A stretch of DNA of 64,000 nt, from contig NZ_JAFICC010000001.1 in the NCBI RefSeq assembly GCF_017833415.1, positions 248,001-312,000 of the forward strand, read 5' to 3'. The translations under genes and the position numbers were made by a program. Below are positions 9,270-17,945 of the stretch, in pieces. Source of the stretch: Flavobacterium sp. 1355 (GTDB lineage Bacteria; Bacteroidota; Bacteroidia; Flavobacteriales; Flavobacteriaceae). The notes below the pieces were generated by a model that saw only the letters and a list, made by a program, of their open reading frames with translations, was not told where the DNA came from and made no database searches. Every line of letters begins with the position of its first letter. Position 1 is the stretch's first letter.

Positions 9270-9878
9270 ATGAAAAAGTACATCACGCTTCTGCTGGTTT
9301 TTACAGCAATTCTTTCTCAGGCACAAAGCAAAACCCTGAAAGCCGGAGAAACCGCACCGGATTTTAAATTAAAAAATGTAGACAACAAACAAATTTCTTT
9401 TGAAAGTTATCCAAAAGCGAAAGGTTTTATTGTAGTTTTTACCTGTAATACGTGTCCGTATGCAAAAGCTTACGAACAGAGAATCTTAGATCTTGACGCA
9501 AAGTTCAAATCGCAGGGATATCCTGTAATTGCCATTAATCCAAATGATCCTGAGGCTTCAAAAGCTGACACCTTTGATAAAATGCAGGATTTGGCAAAAG
9601 AGAAAAAATATTCTTTCCCTTATTTGTTCGATCAGGGACAAGTGGTTACAGATCAATATGGGGCCAAACATACACCGCATCTTTTTGTAGTTTCTAAAAC
9701 AGAAAAAGGAACGGTTGTAGAATATACCGGTGCAATTGATAATGATCCGGAAGGGACAAAAAGTGAAAAAACAAAGTATGTTGAAGAGGTGGTTGCTTCT
9801 CTGCTAAATAATAAAAAACCAGCCATTACTGAAACAAAAGAGATTGGCTGCACTGTAAAAAGAAAAACAAAAGCTTAA
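9270..9878 (+). CDS. Exported thioredoxin/peroxiredoxin-like protein (AhpC/TSA fold)
   Basis: 202 residues with a signal peptide (MKKYITLLLVFTAILSQAQS). The mature part opens with APDFKLKNVDNKQISFES, typical of the AhpC/TSA-Redoxin superfamily, and carries the active site VVFTCNTCPYAKAYEQR (CNTC, a CxxC followed by PYA). A conserved TPHLFVV segment provides the cis-Pro. This type is common in Bacteroidetes as the 'thioredoxin family protein' with a CxxCPYA site. It differs from bona fide peroxiredoxins in having the CxxC. It follows the TlpA-like gene by three bases, so it is probably the second gene of a two-gene redox operon, ended by the hairpin after it. Confidence 0.9.
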   Translation: MKKYITLLLVFTAILSQAQSKTLKAGETAPDFKLKNVDNKQISFESYPKAKGFIVVFTCNTCPYAKAYEQRILDLDAKFKSQGYPVIAINPNDPEASKADTFDKMQDLAKEKKYSFPYLFDQGQVVTDQYGAKHTPHLFVVSKTEKGTVVEYTGAIDNDPEGTKSEKTKYVEEVVASLLNNKKPAITETKEIGCTVKRKTKA

Positions 9879-9904
9879 TCTTTACAAAACATTCCTAATT
9901 TGTC

Positions 9905-9935
9905 AAAAACGTCTCAATTATAGAGGCGTTTTTTT
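9905..9935 (+). terminator. Intrinsic terminator after the thioredoxin-fold gene pair
   Basis: AAAAACGTCTC pairs with GAGGCGTTTTT across a 7-nt loop (one G-U), followed by a T run. Confidence 0.8.
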
Positions 9936-10053
9936 ATTTTCAAAATCAAAACATTTACAATGAATTTTCTTATAATTAACAATAAAGCTTAAAGTGTTAT
10001 AAGAAAAAAACTATTTTTTAACGTTTAGTTTGCTTCTTTACATGATTTATATC

Positions 10054-10078
10054 TATTTTTGTTTAGACCAAATCTAAA
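10054..10078 (+). promoter_or_regulatory. -7 promoter motif plus palindromic operator ahead of the LuxR-type regulator
   Basis: TATTTTTG at 10054-10061 matches TAnnTTTG. Directly after it is TTTAGACCAAATCTAAA (10062-10078), a perfect 6-bp palindrome with a 5-nt spacer, covering the expected transcription start and ending five bases before the ATG. That is where a repressor would sit. A second copy lies before the siderophore operon. The form resembles DtxR/MntR-family metal boxes; this assignment is inference. Confidence 0.6.
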
Positions 10079-10083
10079 TAACA

Positions 10084-10710
10084 ATGAAAAATTTCCTTAT
10101 TGCAGATTCTGAAAACCTACATATAATAGGATTGAAATATACACTCAAAAAATTGGTGAAATCACTCAATTTAAAAATTGTAAATTCAAGAGAAGAATTA
10201 TTTAGATGTTTAGATTCCGGTGCAGTGGAATGTCTGATTATTGATCCAAATAATATTTTTCTTTTTTATGATGATGATTTAAAAACGATAAAAACCACTT
10301 ATCCAAAATGTAAAATCATAATCCTGTCTTATTTTAAAAACAAACAAACCATAAACAGCTTCTTAAAAGACAATATAAATGGCTTTATTTCAAAAGATTG
10401 CGAAGAACAAACCATTTATGATGCCTTATATAAAATCGAGCATGGTGAAAGGTATTTGTGCCCAAAAACTTTAAACGCACTTATCGATGCATTTGTATTG
10501 CCAAATCCCGAAAACGATCAGAAACTAACTTTAAGGGAGTTTGAAATTTTGAAACAAATTGCAAAAGGCAATGATGGTAAAAAAATCGCATCACAGCTTT
10601 TTATCAGCATTCACACTTTCCGTACCCACAGAAAAAATATCATGAAAAAGACGGGCAGACATACCACTCCTGAACTGATTCTGTATGCTTTAGAGAATAA
10701 AATAAAGTAA
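10084..10710 (+). CDS. LuxR/FixJ-type response regulator-like transcription factor
   Basis: 208 residues. The N-terminal ~120 residues have the receiver fold: acidic pocket near D8, possible phosphoacceptor D54 (ECLIIDPNN) and conserved Lys in GFISKDC, though the pocket has Ser/Glu in place of the usual Asp pair and the region after D54 lacks the MP signature. The C-terminal 65 residues are a GerE/LuxR helix-turn-helix (KLTLREFEILKQIAKGNDGKKIASQLFISIHTFRTHRKNIMKK). No kinase gene is adjacent. It lies 174 bases upstream of the siderophore operon, reads the same way and carries the same palindromic box, so I infer it controls or is co-controlled with that operon. Whether it is phosphorylated is open. 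Confidence 0.88.
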   Translation: MKNFLIADSENLHIIGLKYTLKKLVKSLNLKIVNSREELFRCLDSGAVECLIIDPNNIFLFYDDDLKTIKTTYPKCKIIILSYFKNKQTINSFLKDNINGFISKDCEEQTIYDALYKIEHGERYLCPKTLNALIDAFVLPNPENDQKLTLREFEILKQIAKGNDGKKIASQLFISIHTFRTHRKNIMKKTGRHTTPELILYALENKIK

Positions 10711-10809
10711 TTTTCGTATAATGTAAGTTTATTTTAGATATTATTTCCTACTATATCTGCGGTATTTTGTCTACCTCTTTTGTGGAAATGATTTTCACTT
10801 TTTTGGGGT

Positions 10810-10871
10810 ATTGATTAAATTTTTGATCGCTTCTACATTTGTCAAAAATATTTCTTTAGAATCAATCTAAA
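10810..10871 (+). promoter_or_regulatory. Promoter and palindromic operator of the siderophore operon
   Basis: TACATTTG at 10834-10841 fits TAnnTTTG, with ATTG at 10810-10813, 20 bases upstream, as the -33 part. Downstream is TTTAGAATCAATCTAAA (10855-10871), with the same TTTAGA-N5-TCTAAA arms as the box before the LuxR-type gene. It lies between the expected start site and the ATG at 10885, which suits repression. Probably iron-responsive (inference). Confidence 0.6.
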
Positions 10872-10884
10872 TAAAAAAAAACAA

Positions 10885-12417
10885 ATGGAAGCACAGGAAA
10901 ACCTAGAATCAATACTGCAGGAAAGGGTAGTTGTGGGAAAACATAATAAACATGTTTTCTCTAATAATAAAAAATCGATTGGAATCTATACCAAAAGCAT
11001 GAAAAAGGCTATCAAGACAATTGGTAACCATTTAAAAGAAAGAAATACTCCATTTACGGGGGCTACAATTTCATCAATCAAAAAAAAGATTGATACTATT
11101 TACCTCGAAAACAATAAAGAAGGGAAAAGCCTGGACTACGTTTTAGAAGAACTAAAGGATATTTATCTAAACGACTGTATCCATTTTCACGACCCAAAAT
11201 ATATTGCACATCTCAATTGTCCGATATTAACCCCAACGCTGGTGGCCGAAGCGTTTGTATCATCCCTTAATTCTTCCATGGACACCTATGACCAAAGTAC
11301 CGGCGCTACTTTTATAGAATTAAAACTGGTAGAATGGACGATTGAGAAATTAGGTTATCCTAAAAATGCCGACGGTATTTTTACCAGTGGGGGCACACAA
11401 TCCAACATGATGGGATTGCTTTTGGCAAGGGATCATTATATAAAAAAGCATTTTGATATTGACCCAAAAATGGACGGGCTTCCGCCGGAAGCTTCTAAAT
11501 TTAGGGTTTTATGTTCTGAGGTAAGCCATTTTAGCCTCAAGAAAAATCTAAGTTTATTGGGATTAGGACAAAATGCAGTGGTTCCGGTTGCTGTTGATGC
11601 CGATTTTAAGATGAATACCAATGCTTTGAAAAAAGTAATCCAACAACAAAAAGATTTAGGAAACATTCCGATTGCTGTGGTAGGAACTGCGGGAACAACC
11701 GATTTTGGCTCAATTGATCCGCTTGGGGAAATTGCTGCAATTGCAGATGAGAATGAATTATGGTTTCATGTTGATGCAGCTTATGGCGGCGGTTTGTTAA
11801 TCAGTAATGCGCATAAATACAAACTGGACGGAATTGAACTGTCTGATTCTGTTACCATTGATTATCATAAAACATTTTACCAGCCGGTAAGTTCAAGCGG
11901 ATTTTTTATGCGAAATAAATCGTTTATCGATTACATAAAATACCACGCAGATTACCTGAATTCTAAAGAACAGGAAGACGAAGGGATTCCAAACATGGTA
12001 AAAAAATCAATTCAGACCACACGCCGTTTCGATGCTTTAAAATTGTGGTTCACTCTCCGAATGATTGGTACAGAAGGTTTGAGTTCTTATATGGAAAAAG
12101 CAATGGAGAATGCACAGTTTACTGCAGAATTGCTTCAGAACAGAGATGATTTTGAAATCATTCATAATCCTGAAATTAGTGCCATTGTGTTTCGTTACAC
12201 CCCATTTAAGGAAAACGGAGCCTCGTTTTGTGCTTTGAATTCTTACATCCGTAAAGCAATTTTTAATGAAGGAAAAGCAATCATAACCAGTACAAAAGTG
12301 TACAACGAGGTTTTTTTGAAATTTACTTTACTAAATCCGCTTACAACTCCCAAAGATATTGAGGAAATCATTGACCTGATTGTACATCACGGTCAGGAAT
12401 ATTCATTAAAAAATTAA
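10885..12417 (+). CDS. PLP-dependent decarboxylase of siderophore biosynthesis (DesA / diaminobutyrate-decarboxylase-like)
   Basis: 510 residues, group II PLP decarboxylase fold. Visible signatures: FTSGGTQSNMMGLLLAR (cofactor phosphate binding), WFHVDAAYGGG (Asp binding the pyridine nitrogen) and the Schiff-base lysine K329 in SVTIDYHKTFYQP. Relatives decarboxylate lysine to cadaverine, L-2,4-diaminobutyrate to diaminopropane, or tyrosine. In the desferrioxamine/bisucaberin-type context here, lysine or N6-hydroxylysine is the likely substrate (inference). First gene of the operon; 10 bases separate it from the N-hydroxylase gene. The operator just upstream suggests metal-dependent repression. 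Confidence 0.9.
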   Translation: MEAQENLESILQERVVVGKHNKHVFSNNKKSIGIYTKSMKKAIKTIGNHLKERNTPFTGATISSIKKKIDTIYLENNKEGKSLDYVLEELKDIYLNDCIHFHDPKYIAHLNCPILTPTLVAEAFVSSLNSSMDTYDQSTGATFIELKLVEWTIEKLGYPKNADGIFTSGGTQSNMMGLLLARDHYIKKHFDIDPKMDGLPPEASKFRVLCSEVSHFSLKKNLSLLGLGQNAVVPVAVDADFKMNTNALKKVIQQQKDLGNIPIAVVGTAGTTDFGSIDPLGEIAAIADENELWFHVDAAYGGGLLISNAHKYKLDGIELSDSVTIDYHKTFYQPVSSSGFFMRNKSFIDYIKYHADYLNSKEQEDEGIPNMVKKSIQTTRRFDALKLWFTLRMIGTEGLSSYMEKAMENAQFTAELLQNRDDFEIIHNPEISAIVFRYTPFKENGASFCALNSYIRKAIFNEGKAIITSTKVYNEVFLKFTLLNPLTTPKDIEEIIDLIVHHGQEYSLKN

Positions 12418-12427
12418 ATCACTTACG

Positions 12428-13759
12428 ATGCAAAATAAAATATACGACTTTATAGCCGTTGGAGTAGGACCTTTTAACTTAAGCCTTGCCTGCCTGACAG
12501 CCCCAATTGAGAATCTTGAAGGTTTGTTTTTTGATAAAAATGAATCGTTTAACTGGCATCCGGGAATGTTATTGCAGGATACGACTTTACAGATTCCGTT
12601 TTTGGCAGATTTGGTTACGCTGGCAGACCCGACGAGCCCTTTTAGTTTCCTCAATTATATCAAAGAACAGGGAAAAATGTATTCTTTTTACATTCGTGAA
12701 AACTTCCTTTTATTAAGAAACGAATACAATCAATATTGTCAGTGGGCAATCAGAAAACTTCCAAATGTGTTTTTTAATACAGAAGTTACCGCGATTGAAT
12801 ATGATGAGAATCAGCAAATTTATCTGGTAAATACACTTTCTGTTAAAACAGGCATTACAACGGTATACCAAACAAGAAAAATCGTTTTGGGAACCGGAAC
12901 AGCACCGCATATCCCAAAATCATGTCAGTCTTTGCAGGGAAAAGCAATTCATTCTTCGGCTTACATTCAAAATAAAGCGGATCTTCAAAAACAAAAATCA
13001 ATCACAGTTTTAGGAAGCGGACAAAGTGCTGCCGAAGTTTTTAATGATTTATTGCAGGAAATTGATGTTTATGGCTATCAGCTCAACTGGATTACGAGAT
13101 CTTCGAGATTTTTTCCAATGGATTACAGCAAGTTAACACTCGAAATGACCTCTCCCGAATATGTAGATTATTTCTATAATCTTCCTTCGGAGAAAAGAGA
13201 TCATTTGCTTAAAAACCAGAAATTATTATATAAAGGAATCAATAAAGACCTGATTGCGAACATTTTTGATACTATTTACAATAAAAAAGTAATTACTGAA
13301 ATTGATGTCAACCTTAGAACAAATGCTGCTTGTACAAAAGCTTCTTATGATGAAAATAATGAATCATTTGAGTTAGAACTACATCAGGTTGAGCAGGATA
13401 AAAGATACCGCCATAAAACAAAGGCGCTCGTTCTGGCAACAGGTTACGGTTATAAACTGCCCCGTTTTCTGGAAGGAATCGCAAACCGGATTCAGTGGGA
13501 TGAAAAAGGGCGTTTTGCAGCCAACAGAAACTATACAATTGATGCCAATGCAAATGAGGTTTTTGTTCAGAATGCAGAACTGCACACACACGGATTCGTA
13601 ACCCCTGATTTGGGAATGGCGTGCTACAGAAATTCATACATAATCAGAGAAATTACCGGTATTGAGCATTATGCAGTAGAAACCAAAATTGCTTTTCAGG
13701 AATTTGGTGTTCCGGCATCAGAAGTTATTGAATCTCCGGTATTTGAAACAATCGCATAA
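12428..13759 (+). CDS. Lysine/diamine N-hydroxylase (IucD/SidA/DesB family flavin monooxygenase)
   Basis: 443 residues. It has the atypical FAD-binding start of N-hydroxylating monooxygenases (DFIAVGVGPFNLSLACL), the substrate-pocket segment WHPGMLLQDTTLQIPFLADLV typical of IucD/PvdA, an NADPH-binding GSGQSAAEVF near residue 200, and the C-terminal ALVLATGYGYKLP (the ATGY motif). Reaction: NADPH- and O2-dependent N-hydroxylation of the terminal amine of lysine or cadaverine, giving the hydroxylamine that is later acylated into a hydroxamate. It sits between the decarboxylase and a membrane protein, with short gaps, so it is part of the same operon. Confidence 0.94.
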   Translation: MQNKIYDFIAVGVGPFNLSLACLTAPIENLEGLFFDKNESFNWHPGMLLQDTTLQIPFLADLVTLADPTSPFSFLNYIKEQGKMYSFYIRENFLLLRNEYNQYCQWAIRKLPNVFFNTEVTAIEYDENQQIYLVNTLSVKTGITTVYQTRKIVLGTGTAPHIPKSCQSLQGKAIHSSAYIQNKADLQKQKSITVLGSGQSAAEVFNDLLQEIDVYGYQLNWITRSSRFFPMDYSKLTLEMTSPEYVDYFYNLPSEKRDHLLKNQKLLYKGINKDLIANIFDTIYNKKVITEIDVNLRTNAACTKASYDENNESFELELHQVEQDKRYRHKTKALVLATGYGYKLPRFLEGIANRIQWDEKGRFAANRNYTIDANANEVFVQNAELHTHGFVTPDLGMACYRNSYIIREITGIEHYAVETKIAFQEFGVPASEVIESPVFETIA

Positions 13760-13761
13760 TT

Positions 13762-14898
13762 ATGGAAACAGTACAACAAAAAAAGAGAGTTCTGGCAATT
13801 GATATTGCCAGAGGAATGAGCGTGATTTTGATGATGATGATTCATACCATGCTGATATACGGGACAATCCCGACACAAACCAATACCATTTTGGGAGAAA
13901 TCACTTTGTGGCTAGGCCGCGGAACGACGATGTTTCTGGTAAGTATGGGAATTTCGTTTGTTTTGTCAAGAAGACAGACTTTTACCGCAGTCTGCAAAAG
14001 GGCTTTATACATTCTGGCAATTGGTTACGGAATGAATTTTTTGAAATTTCTGGTTCCTGAGTTTGTTTTTGGCGGGCTTCCTCAAGCTTTTGTTTCAGCT
14101 TATGGTTTACAATCAGGCACTTTAGAAACCGGAATTTTCTTTTTGCTTTTGGGAGATATATTGCAGCTCGCGGGAGTGACACTTTTTATAATGGGACTGA
14201 TCAATCATTTTAGCAAAAGCAAATATGTACCTCTTGCAGCTGCATTGCTCATCATTGCAGTTTCAAAGGAGCTAAGCGGTTTTAGAATCGGAATTACAGG
14301 GTTGGATTATATCTGTGATTTGCTGTTTAGTAACCAGTTTAATGTCTATTTCCCGGTTTTCCCCTGGAGTGCTTTTATCTTAGTTGGGATGTTTTTAGGA
14401 AGATGGTATAAAGAACTGAACGAAAATCAGGAAATATTTTTTAAGAAAATGTTATTAGTTGGAGTAGGTTTTATTGTTTTCGGAAGCCTTTTGAATTTCT
14501 CTAATCCCGAATATCATTTTGGCGATTATTATCATCTGGGCCCTGGCGGAAGTATTTTACTGCTTGGTGCAAATTTGGTGCTGTACTGGCTGATAAATAT
14601 TGTAGTTCAGTTATTTAAAGAAGATAACAGCATTTTTAACTTATTGATTTTCTGCAGCAAACATGTAACGAGTTTATATGTAATTCAGTGGGTTCTCATC
14701 AATTGGGGAATGTATGTAATCGGTTTCTGGAATCAGACACAACTGGCGGTGCTGGCTTTATTTCCTGCTGTTATTGCGCTTAGTATCTCTGTACAAATTG
14801 TTTACAATGAAATTAAAATACTATTGGCAACGAAATGGAGTATTAGACCTAACAGGTTTTTAAAACCTGTTAGGTCTGTATTGAAAATTAAAAGTTAA
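13762..14898 (+). CDS. Multi-pass membrane protein of the HGSNAT/DUF1624 acyltransferase type, in the siderophore operon
   Basis: 378 residues with about ten hydrophobic segments. The N-terminus RVLAIDIARGMSVILMMMIHTM matches the heparan-alpha-glucosaminide N-acetyltransferase catalytic domain/DUF1624 pattern (LDxxRGxxIxxMxxxH), where the first membrane helix carries an Arg and a His. It begins two bases after the hydroxylase stop, so it is translated with the siderophore enzymes. Possible jobs are transmembrane acyl transfer to a siderophore or its export; neither is established, and it is not part of the known desferrioxamine pathway. Its last ~18 codons are encoded by a perfect 33-base REP-like palindrome and following sequence (RPNRFLKPVRSVLKIKS), suggesting the C-terminus was extended by a repeat insertion. 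Confidence 0.82.
   Translation: METVQQKKRVLAIDIARGMSVILMMMIHTMLIYGTIPTQTNTILGEITLWLGRGTTMFLVSMGISFVLSRRQTFTAVCKRALYILAIGYGMNFLKFLVPEFVFGGLPQAFVSAYGLQSGTLETGIFFLLLGDILQLAGVTLFIMGLINHFSKSKYVPLAAALLIIAVSKELSGFRIGITGLDYICDLLFSNQFNVYFPVFPWSAFILVGMFLGRWYKELNENQEIFFKKMLLVGVGFIVFGSLLNFSNPEYHFGDYYHLGPGGSILLLGANLVLYWLINIVVQLFKEDNSIFNLLIFCSKHVTSLYVIQWVLINWGMYVIGFWNQTQLAVLALFPAVIALSISVQIVYNEIKILLATKWSIRPNRFLKPVRSVLKIKS
14845..14877. repeat. REP-like palindrome inside the 3' end of the membrane-acyltransferase-like gene
   Basis: AGACCTAACAGGTTTT and its exact complement with a 1-nt centre (16-bp arms). Its core CCTAACAGGTTTTnAAAACC is close to the CCTACAAGGTTTT palindromes at 24382-24407 and 24419-24449. 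Confidence 0.8.
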
Positions 14899-14939
14899 AA
14901 AAATAGTACAAATTCTAAAGAAGTCTAAAAAATAAAAAA

Positions 14940-17336
14940 ATGAATACATATAAACCTATATACAGCACCACAATTCCAGATTTTGGAACTATAGATTTCC
15001 GTGAGCTGCAACTGGATCACGATACTGAAATTATTCATGACTGGGTTAATCGTGACTATGCGCAATATTGGGGAATGCAGGGAAAAAATCTCGAAGAAGT
15101 GCGCATGGAATATGAAAAAATAACCAAAGATTCAGATGTTTTTATCGGACTTGTAAATGGTGAAGTTTCTTTCTTGCTTGAACGCTATAATCCAAAACAG
15201 GACATAATCGGAAATTATTATACCGTTCAGAATTATGATTGCGGCATGCATGTAATTGTGGCACCATCAACAAAACCGGTTCATCAGTTTACCTGGCACA
15301 TTTTTTCGGCTATTATGAAATTTGTTTTCAGCGATCTCAGGATTCAGAGAATCGTTGTAGAACCGGATATCAGAAACAAAAAAATGTTCGAAATCTGTCA
15401 TCGTGTTGGTTTCGAAGATGCCGATGTCGTCCATTTGCCTCACAAAACGGCTTTGCTTGCTTTTTGCACGCGGGAGCAATTCATTAAAAAAACAGATTCA
15501 GTAAACCTCAATACAAGTGAAATGAACGAAAATCAAATTGAATTTCCGGAACAGGCAATTACACATATTCAGCCGGAAGTATGGGAAAAAGCCAATCGTT
15601 TATTGGTAAAAAAAGCAATCTGTGAGTTCTCGCACGAACTTTTGATAGAACCAATTGCAGAACTTGGCCTTCAGAGCAGAAATAAATATTCATTATTTTC
15701 TGATGATAAATCGGTAAAATATACTTTTGAAGGGCAATTACTGGCCATGAACCATCTTAATATCGAAACAGATTCGATTTTAAAATATAAAAATGAACAG
15801 GCAGAAGTTTTGGATGCTGTAAATTTTATTCAGGAGTTCAAAGTAAGTCTGGGTATTTCAGAGCAGCTGCTTCCTTCTTATATTGAAGAAATTATCAGTA
15901 CGCTTCACGGAAGCTGTTATAAATTATTAAAAGAAAATTCAACTTCAAAATCCCTTGCCAATTCTGATTTTCAGACAATAGAGCAGGCCATGATGGAAGG
16001 ACATCCCGGATTTGTTGCCAACAACGGCAGAATTGGGTACAACAGCATGGATTACAAAGCGTATGCACCCGAAACCGGAAATCCGTTCAGAATACTTTGG
16101 CTGGCAGGACACCGTGACAGAACCGTATATGCAGGAACAAAAAAACTGGATTATGATACGTTGATTCAACAGGAATTGGGCTCAGATACGCTGGCAAAAT
16201 TCAATAGCACTATCGAGGAAAAAGGAGCAAATCCAGACGATTATTATTTTATTCCCGTTCATCCTTGGCAATGGTTCAATAAACTGGCGAACTTGTTTTC
16301 ACCAGAAATTGCCAAAGGAAAACTAATTTGTGTGGGTTACGGTCCCGATTTATATCAGGCACAGCAATCGATACGAACGTTATTCAATTTAAGCAATCCC
16401 AAAAAGTTTTATACCAAAACATCGCTTTCTATACTGAATATGGGTTTTATGCGTGGTTTGCCAGTATTTTATTTAGGAACTGCACCAGAAATGGCCGAAT
16501 GGCTCGATCAGTTATTAAGCAATGACGAATACCTTCAGGAAGTTGGTTTCGGAATGCTTGGTGAAGTGGCTTCTGTAAGTTACATAAATCCATATTTTGA
16601 GAGTTTCGGAAAACACAATCCATACAATAAAATGATTGCTTCTTTATGGAGAGAAAGCCCGGTTGCAAAACTCAAAAATGACGAACAGCTCATGACCATG
16701 GCAGCTTTTTTACACCTTGATAAAGACGGTAAATCATTATTGTCTGAAATCATAAAAGCTTCACCATTGTCTATAGATAATTGGCTTTCAGAATATTTCA
16801 AAGTTTACCTGAGCCCGTTATTGCATTGTTTTTACCAATATGATCTGGTTTTTATGCCACATGGCGAAAATCTTATTTTAGGTTTAGAAAACCACGTTCC
16901 GGTTCGTTCTTTTATGAAAGACATTACAGAAGAAGCAGTTATCTTAAATCCGGATGTTGTACTTCCTAAAAATATTGAAAGGATTTATGCCGAAGTTCCG
17001 GAAGACGTAAAATTACTTTCTATTTTTATTGATGTTTTTGATGGCTTTTTCCGTTTCATGTCAGCAATTTTGGTTTCAAGTGACAATTATGAAGAAAATC
17101 GTTTTTGGGAACTGGTGGCAGAATGTATTTCTGATTATCAGGAAGCCAATCCGCATCTGGAGGCAAAATTTGAAAAATACGATTTGTTTGCCAATGAGTT
17201 TCAGCTGTCCTGCCTGAACCGTCTTCAGCTTAACAATAACAAAACCATGATTGATCTGGATGATCCTGTTGCTCTGCTGCAATTTCAGGGGAAACTGCAA
17301 AATCCGATTGCACCGTATAAAAAAATAATAGCTTAA
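14940..17336 (+). CDS. Fused acyltransferase-NIS synthetase (BibC-like: GNAT + IucA/IucC)
   Basis: 798 residues, two enzymes in one chain. Residues 1 to about 185 are a GNAT-type acyltransferase of the IucB/DesC group (IHDWVNRDYAQYWGM, GMHVIVAP, RIVVEPDIRN, CHRVGFEDADVVHLPHKTA). Residues about 205-790 are an IucA/IucC NIS synthetase with the ATP- and substrate-binding signatures EGHPGFVANNGRIGYN, HPWQWFNKL, KTSLSILNMGFMRGL and FMPHGENLIL, and the C-terminal FhuF-like part (NRLQLNNNKTMIDL). In bisucaberin synthesis BibC is such a fusion: it acylates N-hydroxycadaverine with a dicarboxylic acid and condenses the products. Here the substrate is probably N-hydroxycadaverine plus succinyl-CoA (inference). 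Three bases before the second, separate acyltransferase. Confidence 0.92.
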   Translation: MNTYKPIYSTTIPDFGTIDFRELQLDHDTEIIHDWVNRDYAQYWGMQGKNLEEVRMEYEKITKDSDVFIGLVNGEVSFLLERYNPKQDIIGNYYTVQNYDCGMHVIVAPSTKPVHQFTWHIFSAIMKFVFSDLRIQRIVVEPDIRNKKMFEICHRVGFEDADVVHLPHKTALLAFCTREQFIKKTDSVNLNTSEMNENQIEFPEQAITHIQPEVWEKANRLLVKKAICEFSHELLIEPIAELGLQSRNKYSLFSDDKSVKYTFEGQLLAMNHLNIETDSILKYKNEQAEVLDAVNFIQEFKVSLGISEQLLPSYIEEIISTLHGSCYKLLKENSTSKSLANSDFQTIEQAMMEGHPGFVANNGRIGYNSMDYKAYAPETGNPFRILWLAGHRDRTVYAGTKKLDYDTLIQQELGSDTLAKFNSTIEEKGANPDDYYFIPVHPWQWFNKLANLFSPEIAKGKLICVGYGPDLYQAQQSIRTLFNLSNPKKFYTKTSLSILNMGFMRGLPVFYLGTAPEMAEWLDQLLSNDEYLQEVGFGMLGEVASVSYINPYFESFGKHNPYNKMIASLWRESPVAKLKNDEQLMTMAAFLHLDKDGKSLLSEIIKASPLSIDNWLSEYFKVYLSPLLHCFYQYDLVFMPHGENLILGLENHVPVRSFMKDITEEAVILNPDVVLPKNIERIYAEVPEDVKLLSIFIDVFDGFFRFMSAILVSSDNYEENRFWELVAECISDYQEANPHLEAKFEKYDLFANEFQLSCLNRLQLNNNKTMIDLDDPVALLQFQGKLQNPIAPYKKIIA

Positions 17337-17339
17337 GAG

Positions 17340-17936
17340 ATGAATAGTATAATAACTCATCCTGAAAATGACATCACAACCGATGTTGTTTTTGTAAAAA
17401 CGATTCCGGGTTTAGGTGTTTTTGAGCTGCGCCCTATCGACATGGAAAACGATATTCCCCTGATTCATAACTGGGTAAATCGTGATTATGCGGTTTACTG
17501 GGAAATGAATGGATTCTCTGAAGATGATGTAAGGGACACGTATTATAAAATTCAGGAAAAAGCAGAGGTTTATATTGGGGTTTTCAACGAAAATGTGGCT
17601 TTTTTGCTGGAATGTTATGATCCTAAAAATGATATTGTCGGGGATTATTACGAAACGCAAAAAGGCGATAAAGGCATGCACATTCTGGTGGCACCATCAG
17701 AAAAAGCAATTCCCAATTTTACCTGGAGCGTTTTTACGGTGATTCTGGATTTTATTTTTTCGGATGCCCGCAACAAACGTATTGTAGTAGAACCCGATGC
17801 CCGCAATCATAAAATTCATTTACTGAACAAAAGGGCAGGATTTGTTTTTCAGCGGGTACTGGACTTGCCGCATAAAAAAGCCCATTTGGAATTTTGTACC
17901 AGAAAAGATTATTATAAGGCATTACAATCGGTTTAA
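17340..17936 (+). CDS. Stand-alone siderophore acyltransferase (IucB/DesC-like GNAT)
   Basis: 198 residues, clearly paralogous to the N-terminal domain of the preceding fusion protein: both share IHNWVNRDYAVYW, DPKNDIVGDYYETQ, GMHILVAPSEKAI, RIVVEPDARNHKIH and VLDLPHKKAHLEFCTR. Expected reaction: transfer of an acyl group from acyl-CoA to the hydroxylamine nitrogen to form a hydroxamate. It lies between two NIS-synthetase genes (gaps 3 and 9 bases). Having a second acyltransferase suggests either two acyl donors or two products. Confidence 0.9.
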   Translation: MNSIITHPENDITTDVVFVKTIPGLGVFELRPIDMENDIPLIHNWVNRDYAVYWEMNGFSEDDVRDTYYKIQEKAEVYIGVFNENVAFLLECYDPKNDIVGDYYETQKGDKGMHILVAPSEKAIPNFTWSVFTVILDFIFSDARNKRIVVEPDARNHKIHLLNKRAGFVFQRVLDLPHKKAHLEFCTRKDYYKALQSV

Positions 17937-17945
17937 TTTATTAAA

